Below are positions 31,361 to 40,265 of a stretch of DNA of 64,000 bases, piece after piece. How positions within the stretch are numbered: position 1 is the first letter of the stretch; each line of letters starts with the position of its first letter. The stretch spans positions 1-64,000 of the forward strand of contig JASAOO010003526.1 in NCBI GenBank assembly GCA_030849075.1, in the 5' to 3' direction. This stretch comes from Zelonia costaricensis. Its lineage: Eukaryota; Euglenozoa; Kinetoplastea; Trypanosomatida; Trypanosomatidae. The position numbers and the translations under genes were made by a program. Under the pieces are notes generated by a model, which was given only the letters and a program-made list of their open reading frames with translations, was not told where the DNA came from and did no database searches.

Positions 31361-32938
31361 ATGTCCATTTCTAGGTTTCGTCACTCAACCGGCCACGTGG
31401 CGAAGCCACAGCGCCAGGTTTTGAACATTACGTCGTCGAGTGCCCTGTGGGATGGTAGCAATACCATCGCTTGCAATGACAAGTACGTTGCGGTGCCCTG
31501 GCAGACCTTTGGCGGCACGGCCGTGTTCTCGCACGAGGTGTTCGGGCGACTCGCACCGAACCCGCCAATTGTTCTCGGGCAGGAGGGCCCCATTATCGAC
31601 GTGAAGTTTGACCCCTTTGACAACCAGCGACTATTCACCGCTAGCGAGGATGGGAGTATCTTTGGCTGGGCTATCCCTGCGAACGGGCTGCAGTCAAACA
31701 TGTCTTCCCCGGCTGTGGAGCTCAGGGGACACAACAAAAAGTGTGGCATCATGGCCTTTCACTCCAGCGCTGAGGGCGTTCTCGCCTCCGCTGCAGTGGA
31801 CCGCATTGTGAACGTCTGGGATGTCGAGCGAGGCACTGCTGTGACGTCGATCAACACTCTACCTGACTACGCCACCGGGATGGAGTGGAATCTGCGTGGG
31901 TCACTCTTCTGCATCGTGACACGTGACAAGAAGCTACGGATTGCGGACCCTCGCAGTGGCGCGGTGGTCTCGGCGGTCGAAAGCCACGCCAGCGCCCGCT
32001 CCCAGCGCTGCGTTTGGTGCAAAAGGAAGGATACAATCATGACCTTCGGCTGGAACGAGAGCCAACAGCGGCAGATCAAGCTTTGGGACACACGAAACAT
32101 GAGCAAGGCGCACACCACGGTGGACCTGGACCAGTCGAGCGCTGCTTTTATGCCCGTGTTTGATGAGGACGTCAACATGCTTTTTGTAGGTAGCAAGGGC
32201 GAGAACAGCATCAAGTGCTATGAGTTGATGGATGAGGGTCTGACGCTAAGCTACGAGGTCGCCTCCCCAGACCCCATGAAGGGTATGTGCGCGGTCCCCA
32301 AGTGGACCCTGGACGTGAGGCGGTGTGAGTTCGACCGCCTTTACCAGCTGACATACCACAGCCTTCTCACTATCGAGATGCTGCTTCCGCGCAAGCAGGC
32401 TGATGTGGAGTTCCAAGAGGATGTTTACCCTCCCACCTTTGCTGACAAGCCAGCTCTCACCGCCAGCAACTTTTTCGCCGGCCACGACGCTGAGCCACAA
32501 ATGTACAGCCTTGCAGGTCTCTTTGATGGCCGCACGCCGACTCTCGTTGTGGGAAGCAATTCGCACGCCCAGAAGGGTCCCGCTGTGCCACCCGTGGTTG
32601 CTGCGCACGAGAAAGTGACAGAGGTGCCCGCGCCAAAGCCGGAGTGTCCGCTGCCGAGTGCGACGAAGGCGGTGTGCCCGCCGCACCGCGCCCCCTCCCA
32701 CGGCGCTGCTGAAAAGAGCGGTGAGGCAGACGCGACCGTGGGCGGGGATGGCGCTACAAAGCACGTTGACCCGACTGCCGACCTGACGCAACGCGAGATG
32801 ATCGACAAGAAGACGCGCATGCGCGAGATCAGCGAGAAGGTTCGCGCGTGCCACCGCGACATCGAAGCTCTCCGAAAGGCACTGCATGAGAAGGAAGGGG
32901 AAATGCTGCAGCTTCTCGACGGCCTCCAGTCGATCTGA
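31361..32938 (+). CDS. CRN12: Coronin
   Basis: 525 aa from ATG at 31361. It has a short coronin N-terminal signature with basic residues (SRFRHSTGHVAKP). WD-repeat blades forming the beta-propeller cover about 60-330; recognisable blade ends are GSIFGWAIP, DRIVNVWDV, KKLRIADP and RQIKLWDT. The coronin extension follows (KGMCAVPKWTLDVRRCEFDR, then PPTFADKPALTASNFFAGHD). A Pro/Ala-rich linker (about 405-470) leads to a C-terminal coiled coil (about 478-523, KKTRMREISEKVRACHRDIEALR), which drives oligomerisation in the family. Coronin binds F-actin and Arp2/3. In Leishmania it has been described under the name CRN12, with roles in actin and microtubule organisation. Confidence in the family is very high. 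Confidence 0.95.
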   Translation: MSISRFRHSTGHVAKPQRQVLNITSSSALWDGSNTIACNDKYVAVPWQTFGGTAVFSHEVFGRLAPNPPIVLGQEGPIIDVKFDPFDNQRLFTASEDGSIFGWAIPANGLQSNMSSPAVELRGHNKKCGIMAFHSSAEGVLASAAVDRIVNVWDVERGTAVTSINTLPDYATGMEWNLRGSLFCIVTRDKKLRIADPRSGAVVSAVESHASARSQRCVWCKRKDTIMTFGWNESQQRQIKLWDTRNMSKAHTTVDLDQSSAAFMPVFDEDVNMLFVGSKGENSIKCYELMDEGLTLSYEVASPDPMKGMCAVPKWTLDVRRCEFDRLYQLTYHSLLTIEMLLPRKQADVEFQEDVYPPTFADKPALTASNFFAGHDAEPQMYSLAGLFDGRTPTLVVGSNSHAQKGPAVPPVVAAHEKVTEVPAPKPECPLPSATKAVCPPHRAPSHGAAEKSGEADATVGGDGATKHVDPTADLTQREMIDKKTRMREISEKVRACHRDIEALRKALHEKEGEMLQLLDGLQSI

Positions 32939-33402
32939 AGCAGGCGCCAACGCCACCAACACTCTTGTGCAGCTGGAGGCGTCCCACCTCATTCCATTTC
33001 TTACGTGCTGTCTTCTGCAATTTTTTTCTCATTGACTGGCCGCTCGTGCAGAAGTTAGCCCCTGTAGAATGTCCAAAGAGAAGTCCAAGCTGCTTGGTGG
33101 TGCGGCACAGCGCAGGGCTTTGTGAAATACCCACTGTCCGCGTTTGTAGCTCAAGAAAAGAAAAGAAATCCAAAGCGGAGCTCCTTTCATTGCCTAGACT
33201 CTCCCACGTGACGATTGCTGAGGCTTTGGACGCTGCTGCGGCAGCCCAGCGCCGCGCTCCTTCATTCTGTCACCCCTTCCCTCATGCACTGCAAACGTAT
33301 TTTCTGAGTGTACTCCTTTTGCGCCTTTTGCCTCGACGACACGGGACACCCGCAACGCATGCGATTCATCACTATCACAGGAGCGGCGATTGAAGCACCA
33401 CC
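32939..33402. other. Intergenic/UTR region, no gene seen
   Basis: 464 nt with several T-rich tracts (for example 33019-33030 and 33296-33335) suitable as splice-acceptor signals for the uS9m gene. Confidence 0.7.
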
Positions 33403-34728
33403 ATGAAGCAGCTTTTGAGCCCAAAGACGGCGCGCCACGCGCGTTTGTTCCGGCTGGCCAGTAGCCTGACGAACACCACGGGAGCCCCTCAAGGCGACGG
33501 TGAGAAACTGTCTTGGGTGAACTCCCACATCAAGCGCTCGCAGGACATCGAGCTCTCGCGCGAGGAGGAGGCGCTGCGTGAGCGGGCGATGCCGCTGGAA
33601 ATCGGCGACAGCGCCATCGTCTCCAACAACCAGGCTACCCACGGCAACCTCTTCCACTTCCGCGAGTACCCGATGTACCCCGGAGAGTACGTTCCAGCTG
33701 GGCATAATAGCCTGTCTTCTCTGCGAGATGAGCTACGGAGCGATTTGACCGCGCAGTCCCTCAAGGAGGCCTGGATGCGCGTCAGCGGAGGCATGTACTT
33801 CAAGTCGGTCGAGGACTACTACGCGTCAGTCGACGGACTGGACCAGGAGCAGCTTGGAGAAATTGTGTCTGCGTTGCTTCCCGATCTGCACAGGTACGAG
33901 GCCCAAGCACTGGTTGCCAAAGTCCTCGAGTCGCTGAGCAAACCCGCGGACTCGCCCTCGAGGCAGCTGAGCAGGACAATTACTGCCGACGCCGTTGGTC
34001 TCGACAATGCGCCGGGCCACTACACCAACTTCCTGGAGTGGATGGGCCGCATGACGGAGACGAAGGCTTTCAAAACCGAGCACGCGCTTTTCGAGTTTAG
34101 CCGCCGCAAGTTTAACCGTGAGGACGTGCGAGTGATGTTTGAGAATTACAACCTGATGAGCAAGGCGACTCTGGAGGCCGACAGTGCCGACAGCTACAGC
34201 CATTTCTACGCAGTCCTGCACGACTTCTCGCGCAAGGTGGCCGGTGAGGACAGCCGGCACCAGGTAGGTGTTCGCATCGACCCTGCTGAGGTGGACGCGG
34301 AAACGGGCATCGCGGTTGGCCACGGGCGCGCCGACGGCGAGAAGTACATGTTCACGGCCTTGATCCGCGAGAACCGCGATCACAACGGGTCCGTGACGCT
34401 ATTGGGCAAGCCGCTCTCCGTCGCCTTCGACGACAAGTCGTGGCTCATGGAGATGGTCTTGATGCCGTTCGACGAGGCGAAGCTCGACTTCCGTGACTTT
34501 GACGTGAATCTTGTCTCTGAGGGAAAGGCAATGCCGTCTTTGGCGAACGAGATCGCCGCGTTTGCGTGCCGCATGGCCGTGGCGAACGCCATAACAAAGC
34601 TCCTTCCGCTGACTCGTATTCCTCTCAAGAAGTCTGGCTTGCTCTCAGTGGATCGCCGGCGAGAACCAGGGCAGTTTCCCGGCTTTGTTGACGGGAAGAA
34701 GAACAAGAGGAAGTTTGCGAAGCGTTAG
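33403..34728 (+). CDS. Mitochondrial small-subunit ribosomal protein uS9m with long N-terminal extension
   Basis: 441 aa from ATG at 33403. The first about 25 residues (MKQLLSPKTARHARLFRLASSL) are basic and Ser/Leu-rich, like a mitochondrial presequence. Residues about 30-300 are a kinetoplastid-type extension without clear homology. The C-terminal 135 residues follow the uS9 core: GSVTLLGKPLSVAF matches the usual GKITVNGRPL..YF, DFDVNLVSEGKAMPSLANEI matches the FDV.V.V.GGG..GQ stretch, and IPLKKSGLLSVDRR matches the nearly invariant LK.AGLLTRD.R. The end, KKNKRKFAKR, matches the terminal KARR..QFSKR that reaches toward the P-site tRNA. The extension fits the protein-rich trypanosomatid mitoribosome. 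Confidence 0.85.
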   Translation: MKQLLSPKTARHARLFRLASSLTNTTGAPQGDGEKLSWVNSHIKRSQDIELSREEEALRERAMPLEIGDSAIVSNNQATHGNLFHFREYPMYPGEYVPAGHNSLSSLRDELRSDLTAQSLKEAWMRVSGGMYFKSVEDYYASVDGLDQEQLGEIVSALLPDLHRYEAQALVAKVLESLSKPADSPSRQLSRTITADAVGLDNAPGHYTNFLEWMGRMTETKAFKTEHALFEFSRRKFNREDVRVMFENYNLMSKATLEADSADSYSHFYAVLHDFSRKVAGEDSRHQVGVRIDPAEVDAETGIAVGHGRADGEKYMFTALIRENRDHNGSVTLLGKPLSVAFDDKSWLMEMVLMPFDEAKLDFRDFDVNLVSEGKAMPSLANEIAAFACRMAVANAITKLLPLTRIPLKKSGLLSVDRRREPGQFPGFVDGKKNKRKFAKR

Positions 34729-35214
34729 GATTGTAGGCTTCGGGTTGGCTGTCACACTCATAAAACCAAAGCACGAAGATCAGGGTCCTGTTTGACTTGG
34801 TGATGGATTGCAAATGACCTTGCTGTAGTTTGCAGCACCTCCGCACGCCTCCTTGTGGAAAAACGCAAGCGCCGCTCTAACCTTGCCTGGCCTTGCACTG
34901 CGCAGAAGTACGGCGTTCTTGCTCGTGGGAGAACACGCTCTGCTTTTCTCTTGTGCGGTCTGTTTCTCCGCGCCCCTCTCTCGTGTCTACAGCTGCTCGA
35001 CTCATTCTCACCCCCTGATCGCTGCTTTGCCTTTCTGCTTTGCGCCACAACTGACTGCCATGAGGCGCAGTGGCACATGCACACCTTGTGCATGCGCTTT
35101 TCTCTCCGCCAGTGCTTCTATTCGCGCAAGGTGCAACTTGTGTAGCCGCCTCAGGAACACTTCGACTTGCAATTTGACAAGGCAAGCTTTCGCCTGCGGC
35201 GCTGAGGCGGCACG
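34729..35214. other. Intergenic/UTR region, no gene seen
   Basis: 486 nt. The pyrimidine-rich part at about 34935-35050 is the likely splice-acceptor area for the TMEM234 gene. Confidence 0.65.
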
Positions 35215-35580
35215 ATGATCTTCCTCATGATTCTGGCGGCGCTGCTGTGGGGGGTGACAAACCCGTTGCTGAAACACTTCAGTCAAGGAATGGCCAGCAC
35301 CGGCTCGGCAAGGGAGGACGTACTTTTCCTCGTGCGTCGGCCGAAGTACCTGGCCACGCAAGTCGTTAACCTGAGCGGCTCCGTCGTGTTCTTCTACTCG
35401 CTGCGAGAGGTGGACGTGTCCGTCGGGTCTATCGTGGTGAATTCACTGGCCTTTGTCATCACCGTGCTGATGAGCGTGCTCGTCTTGCGTGAGGGGCCGC
35501 TGCGGCCGCGCACAGCAGTCGGGTGCCTGCTCGTGATGGCGGGAACCGCTCTCTGCACCTACTCGTCAGGCTTCAGCTGA
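35215..35580 (+). CDS. TMEM234-family small membrane protein
   Basis: 121 aa from ATG at 35215. Four hydrophobic segments are visible (about 2-16, 48-64, 70-90 and 100-116). The hallmark stretches are AALLWGVTNPLLKH at the N-terminus, NLSGSVVFFYSL, VGSIVVNSLAFVITVLMSVL and the C-terminal AVGCLLVMAGTALCTYSS. These match the TMEM234 family (EamA/drug-metabolite-transporter-like half-size protein). The length agrees with the family. The molecular role is not established; in animals it is an endomembrane protein. It sits between the uS9m gene and the acid phosphatase gene. Confidence 0.88.
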   Translation: MIFLMILAALLWGVTNPLLKHFSQGMASTGSAREDVLFLVRRPKYLATQVVNLSGSVVFFYSLREVDVSVGSIVVNSLAFVITVLMSVLVLREGPLRPRTAVGCLLVMAGTALCTYSSGFS

Positions 35581-36154
35581 AGCGGCTCGACTGCCCCTCC
35601 CATGGCGGCTCTTTCCTCGTTTCATGCGCTGGTGCGCCCAAGCGTGGCGCTGCGAGTTTTGATGGTGGGCCGCTGACTTCGGCTCTGACGCACTGAAAGC
35701 CAGCAAACGGAATCGACCTAGTCGCGGCGGGGGACGCTGCAGCGGGGTCGTCTGCTCGCCATTAGATCGTGTGACGTGGCTACGGCACCCTTCCGGCGAC
35801 TTTACACCAAATGCGCATACATGTGTGCGGTAACCGCCCGCGACACCAATGATGAGCGATTTGCGCTCGGGGTTGTCCCAGGCAGTGTTGCCCTGAGCGG
35901 CTGCCGCTCTGCACCCTCTGTGCTTTGATCCATCGCCGTGCTCCGTGTTCTTGGTCACTTTTCTCGTCTCCCTGCTCCACTCCTCCTCCTGCGCCTTTTG
36001 GTACACACGCGCACGCAGAAACAGCACTAGCGACCTACACTTTCCCTTCACCCCTCACGACCCGCACCCGCACTATCTTCCTTCTCACCTCGTCTTTTTC
36101 CCTTTTCTCCTTTCAACCCCCGCCCTCCCCCTCCCTTTCACGCAAAGCACGAGA
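35581..36154. other. Intergenic/UTR region, no gene seen
   Basis: 574 nt ending in a long pyrimidine tract ahead of the acid phosphatase gene. The segment 35690-35900 is less pyrimidine-biased and contains short inverted stretches, but I could not fold it into a tRNA or a recognisable snoRNA. Confidence 0.6.
36085..36147 (+). promoter_or_regulatory. Predicted trans-splice acceptor for acid phosphatase
   Basis: A long C/T tract (36067-36139) is followed by the first AG at 36146-36147, 8 nt before the ATG at 36155. AGs just beyond are alternatives. Confidence 0.45.
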
Positions 36155-37747
36155 ATGCCGCGGCTGCTGTGCAGTGTGCTGTTACTGGCCGCGGTGCTGT
36201 GGTGCGCATCAGCACTGGTGATGGCGGAGCCGGACATGAAGCTGGTGATGGTGCAGCTACTGCACCGCCACGGCGCCCGCGCGCCTGAGGTGAGCTTCAA
36301 CACAACTGAGATTTGTGGTGCGACGCCGTGCGGCTACCTCTCCTGGGCCGGCATCCAGATGCTGCTCAACGTTGGCGCCTTCTTGCGCAACCGCTACAAC
36401 AGCGACTCCTCCGTCGTGAGCGAAGCCATGTTTCCCTCTGTCAACTACGACTTGGACGTGGCGTACAGTCGCTCCACCGATGTGCTGCGCACTTTGCAGA
36501 GCGCCGAGGCGTTTCTGCGCGGCTTCTTTCCAAACCTCACGTCTCTGTACCCAGCTATCCACACCACACCGGAACAGGACGACTACCTTCTTTTCACAAA
36601 CTACGTGCCGCAGTACCAGTTTTTCTACAACCTGGACAAACCCAGCGTCCGAGGTGTCTGCAACCCTGTCACAGACCGCAACTTCCAGAACTTGAGCACC
36701 CTACTCGACATTGCACGCGAGGTGTACAGCGAGGCCTACTGCAGCGACTACGAGCTTCGCTCCGACTGCGCTCGCAAGCTGTTCGACATCGCCGCAGCCT
36801 ATGAGTCGATTGGGGTGCTGGGGAACTACCCGCTGCTCAACACCAGCCGCAACGCCCTGGCGCAGGTCGCGCGTGCCCTCTTCGCGAACCAGTACGCGTA
36901 CAACCAGAGTGACAGCCGCTGCTTCCAGCAGGGCAGCGCGGGCCAGCCTATTCTGCAGGAATTTGTCAAGAACATCGATACCACCATTGCCAAGACGAGC
37001 GAGTTCAAGCTGTTTCATTACACCGGCCACGACACCACGCTCAGCCGCATTGCGTGCTCGCTGCAGGACACCACAGACGACGGCCTGCTGCCGCCTTTTG
37101 CGCAGACGCTGGTACTGGAGCTGCTGCAAAATGCCTCTGACGCCTCGTACCACGTCCGCGTGCTGCGCGGACACCCTTCTCAGGAGCCCGCCTCCAACTT
37201 CAGTTTCGCCTGGGAGCCGGACTGGCAGTTGTACTGTGTGGATGCTATGGGCAACCGTTACGCGACGACGGCCAACACGTGCCCGGTGGCAGATTTCAAG
37301 CGCTTTGTGCAGTGGAGCGCGGCCCCGACCGGGTCGATGGGGTACTGCTATCTCGACGAGAAGTACCAGGCACTGCGCAACTGCCCCGCTGGCGGCATCC
37401 AGATCGGCGATATGTGGCAGCTGCTGCCAAGCGGGTGCCAGTACTACCGTAAGCGCTGCCCCTCCTACGCCTGCGATGCCGGCTATCTGGTCGACTCCGT
37501 GTCGCTGCAGTGCATCTGCGTCGCCGCGCCGTGCCTGCCATCGACCGCGACGACGAGCACGTCGACCGCTGCACCGGGCGGGGATGCGACGCGGCCTCCC
37601 AGCGTTGCCGGCTCGAGCGTGAGCGGTGGCGCGGCGGCTGCCATCGCCATGGGCACCTTCTGTTTCGGTCTCCTCGTGGCCGCAATCGTGACGGCACTCA
37701 TTTGCATGTGCCGCGGAAGATCGTACACCCCGGTGATCGAGGGCTAG
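36155..37747 (+). CDS. Membrane-bound histidine acid phosphatase
   Basis: 530 aa from ATG at 36155; the frame extends further upstream, but only through pyrimidine tract. A signal peptide lies at about 1-23 (LLCSVLLLAAVLWCASALVMA). The phosphohistidine motif LLHRHGARAP is at 35-44, with catalytic His39, and the proton-donor motif HYTGHDTTLSR is about 330 residues on. Several N-glycosylation sequons (NTT, NLT, NAS, NFS) and Cys pairs are visible. After a Ser/Thr/Pro stem (about 470-490) there is a C-terminal TM (about 494-517, MGTFCFGLLVAAIVTALICMC). A 12-residue cytosolic tail CRGRSYTPVIEG holds a YxxV endosomal sorting motif. This is the layout of the Leishmania membrane-bound acid phosphatase of the endosomal/lysosomal system, not of the secreted enzyme. 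Confidence 0.92.
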   Translation: MPRLLCSVLLLAAVLWCASALVMAEPDMKLVMVQLLHRHGARAPEVSFNTTEICGATPCGYLSWAGIQMLLNVGAFLRNRYNSDSSVVSEAMFPSVNYDLDVAYSRSTDVLRTLQSAEAFLRGFFPNLTSLYPAIHTTPEQDDYLLFTNYVPQYQFFYNLDKPSVRGVCNPVTDRNFQNLSTLLDIAREVYSEAYCSDYELRSDCARKLFDIAAAYESIGVLGNYPLLNTSRNALAQVARALFANQYAYNQSDSRCFQQGSAGQPILQEFVKNIDTTIAKTSEFKLFHYTGHDTTLSRIACSLQDTTDDGLLPPFAQTLVLELLQNASDASYHVRVLRGHPSQEPASNFSFAWEPDWQLYCVDAMGNRYATTANTCPVADFKRFVQWSAAPTGSMGYCYLDEKYQALRNCPAGGIQIGDMWQLLPSGCQYYRKRCPSYACDAGYLVDSVSLQCICVAAPCLPSTATTSTSTAAPGGDATRPPSVAGSSVSGGAAAAIAMGTFCFGLLVAAIVTALICMCRGRSYTPVIEG

Positions 37748-39270
37748 GGGTGCGTCACGCAGGCAGGGTTCAGCGGAGCAAAGGAGGAATGCAGACAGAA
37801 CGCGTCACAAAGCTGGCCGCTGCCGCTGTGCTTCTCCCGCTTCAGTCTGCTTGTGAAACTGCGTCGTGCGGCGCACAACTCCTGCGCTCGACGTCGCGCT
37901 GAAGAATGGTGCGCACCTGCTCTCATCTTCCCGGCTCTGCATACCGTGCTGGTGCGATTCTCTCTTTTGCAGTAGTCCCTGCCTCGTCTTTCACTCGCTC
38001 GTGCGCTTCTTCTTGTGCTCCACCTGCCTCTTTTCTCCCGCCTGCTATTGTTTTTAGCCTGTCTCGCTGCGGGTGCACGCGTGCCTGCGCGCGCGGCTTT
38101 CTGTCTGTCTGCGTCTCCGAGTGCGTCAAACGAGAAGTCGGGCCGTCGCCGACATTCTGCTTCCATGTTTCCCTCGTGTGCTGGCCACCCTCCTCTCTTG
38201 TCGTCATCGCGTGTACTCGAGCACACGCACACCAAAAACAACAACAACAAAAAGAACAGATATCAGCGCGCTCGCGCACAAACGCACACGCGCACACGCG
38301 CGTGCTCTCTCTCTCCTCCAGACTCACGCACTAGGATGTAGAGAGCACAGCAACAACTCTGGCGCACTCGTGAACGCCAAGTGCCTAGCCGCTGGCATCA
38401 GCACCCTTACTGGGTCCCTGCCTGCAGCGTTCTTTGTCGTCGCCGCTTGCTCTCTCTTTCTCACCATTTGTTTCTCTTTGCAGCTCTGTTTTGATTCACC
38501 ACCTTGTGATTGCGCCGTCGCCAGCGCTGCTGCTCCGCGGGGGCAGCACCCTCTTTCTCTTCTTTGCACGCGCACTGTGCTTTACTGTTTGTTTTCCTTG
38601 TCTCGTTTCCGCCGTGCGCTGCACTTCAGCCCATCTCCACCTTGATGCTCCTCTGTGAGCGTTGTTGCGCGGTAGCGTCATCTCTCCTTCTCCCTTTGTA
38701 GTCTCCTCAGGTGCTTCGCGCGCCTCCTGCGTGAGCTCGTTTCATTCATAGTGTTCATCTTTTTTTTTTTTGCTGTATGTCGGTCTTCGCAGCGGAGTGT
38801 GCCCCCTTTTCCCCCTCTGTTTCTGCCCTCTCCCCCACGCCTTTCCACGCACCTGTTGATTTGCCGGGAAAGACTAACTAAGGAAAAGAAAACGAAGTCT
38901 GTTTTTATCCGGCTCACCGACAAGGTTAGAGGCGGCGCGAATAGCGTACAGCGTTACCAGGAAGACAACAGTCGTCGCGGTCCGCATGCTCTCTGTCCTT
39001 TCTCGTTGTAGGTGAGCTACACTTACCGATTCGACGCGCAAAGGGTTGATGAGGGAGAGGGACGGGGAGATGCCCAGGCGCCACTGCTGCTAGTGCGCCC
39101 TCCTCTGACTAAAAGACGAAGTGGGAGCAGGTCTTTGGATGGAAGGAAGAGGACCTACGCGAAAACAAAATGAAGCTTGCTTACAAGGAGTTTAAAGAAA
39201 AAAATAGTCGCGGCGGTGGGCTCTGGGCAAGAGAGTTCATCAACCCTCTCGGGTGCTTCCACACTGTGGC

Positions 39271-39283
39271 CCCTGTTCAATCT
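39271..39283. repeat. Target-site duplication, left copy
   Basis: CCCTGTTCAATCT, repeated exactly at 39788-39800. It directly abuts the A-rich 3' end of the minus-strand retroposon. Confidence 0.88.
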
Positions 39284-39646
39284 TTTCTTTTTTTTTCATG
39301 TGCCGTTTTCGAAGCAAACGTTGTAGCAGAGCGAGTCGCGTGTCTTTGGAGCCGGCACTACAAAATCCCACACCTTGGCTCTCTCCTGGTTCCCCCGTGC
39401 AAGAAGCTGGGTCGAGACTCAGCCTCCCGCCCTGGGCGCTAGAAAGAAACCGCACTTCAACACAGCGTGGGGACCGGAGCGCAACTTCCGAAAGAGGCGA
39501 GAAGCTCGCGAAACGTAGGCACTTTCTTGCTGCGGCTGGTGCTAACGTGGTCACTGCCGGAGGCCGTAAGCGGCGGACGCCAGACCCGACCTCTTCGCCA
39601 ACACCGTGCGGGGAGCGACCGCCTCGGAGAAACGGCGATACCCCGA

Positions 39647-39710
39647 CGGCTTCCCCGCGTTGCGGGTACTGGACCCCCCCACCACCTGAGGTGGTTTGGC
39701 TTCGGTAGGG
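39647..39710 (-). other. Retroposon signature II (tandem relative of signature I)
   Basis: Read on the minus strand this block holds GCCAAACCACCTCAGGTGGT, then TCCAGTACCCGC, then GGGGAAGCC. It repeats the order of signature I (CCACCTCAAC.., AGTAC, GGGGAAGC) in tandem. In Leishmania SIDER2 the second signature has been tied to mRNA decay. Confidence 0.65.
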
Positions 39711-39715
39711 AGAGG

Positions 39716-39787
39716 AGCTCTTAGCTTCCCCACCAAGGGTGGGTAGTACACCTGGAAACCGCGTTGGGGTGGCTCCCGTTTTCCAGG
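39716..39787 (-). ncRNA. Retroposon signature I, HDV-ribozyme-like (copy 2)
   Basis: It has the same fold as copy 1: an 8-bp P1 (CCTGGAAA with TTTCCAGG), a stronger P4-like hairpin (CCCACC CTT GGTGGG), then GGGGAAGCTAAG with the CTAAG catalytic-core string. In this copy the inner CCACCTCAAC has become CCACCCCAAC. Confidence 0.55.
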
Positions 39788-39800
39788 CCCTGTTCAATCT
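39788..39800. repeat. Target-site duplication, right copy
   Basis: Exact copy of 39271-39283. It abuts the 5' end (CCTGG) of the minus-strand retroposon. Confidence 0.88.
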
Positions 39801-40265
39801 ATCAAAAAAGAAAAGCAGACAACAGTGCTTTGGCGAGGATATGGAGGGGGTGGAACCAAGGAGGGTCATCCATGGGTTCATTGGTGGAGTGCTATCAGCA
39901 CGCAACGTCTGCCCCTGCCTTGCCCCCGCCTCTTCTTCCCGTGGCCGTCTTTCCTCCCCCTCGCGACCCGGGGCGATGCTGCCGTGTGTCTTCCGTGCCC
40001 ACAGGCCTCTTGTGCGCAGCGGCAGCTCTCTTCTGCAGGTGCTCCCCGGCGCGGTGTGGTGATGTGCCCGACTTTCCTCTGGACTTCTCCCAGACACTGC
40101 CACGATGGTGAATGCCGTATCTCCACATCTCTCATCTTTTTTTCTCCTTCCCGCGCTCCACGCTATCGATGAGGGCATCTGCATTCTTTGTCTTCTGATT
40201 CTCACAGCCCAGTGCGCACGCGTCGTATCGTGTGCATCCGCCACCCACGCGCACGAGGAGGCGCC

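Larger units (their letters stand above)
39284..39787 (-). mobile_element. SIDER2-like retroposon, copy 2 (minus strand, with target-site duplication)
   Basis: On the minus strand the element runs from 39787 to 39284 (about 504 nt), starting CCTGG and ending in an A-rich tail (plus-strand T-tract 39284-39297). It is flanked by a 13-bp direct repeat. This is the standard result of target-primed reverse transcription, and 12-bp duplications are usual for the ingi/L1Tc clade. It carries tandem signatures I (39716-39787) and II (39647-39710), as reported for Leishmania SIDER2, and encodes no reverse transcriptase, so it must be mobilised in trans. It is about 96% identical to the copy at 27538-28026. 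It sits antisense to the rightward polycistron, in the presumed 3' UTR of the acid phosphatase gene. Confidence 0.9.
37748..40265. other. Long intergenic/3' UTR region containing retroposon copy 2
   Basis: 2.5 kb between the acid phosphatase and the methyltransferase genes. It has T/C-rich tracts (for example 37960-38060 and 38440-38490), a CA/CG-rich stretch at 38275-38300, a T12 run at 38760-38771 and the retroposon at 39284-39787. No protein-coding gene was found in it. A predicted acceptor AG lies at 40206-40207. Confidence 0.75.

Noticed and set aside
35690..35900. Possible structured RNA or degenerate SIDER between TMEM234 and acid phosphatase
   Set aside because: Some signature-like words (GGTTGTCCCAGG) occur, but not the ordered P1/P4/CTAAG layout or an A-rich tail. 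It is too weak to call.
39240..40244. 334-codon minus-strand frame through retroposon copy 2, also partly open in copy 1
   Set aside because: The shared frame is explained by the two copies being nearly identical without indels. It crosses non-coding signatures and shows no protein family, so it is not a gene.
40188..40265. Upstream start for the RsmH-like gene at the beginning of its open frame
   Set aside because: The frame begins at TTG, not ATG, and the likely spliced-leader acceptor AG (40206-40207) lies downstream of it. The first ATG is 40266.
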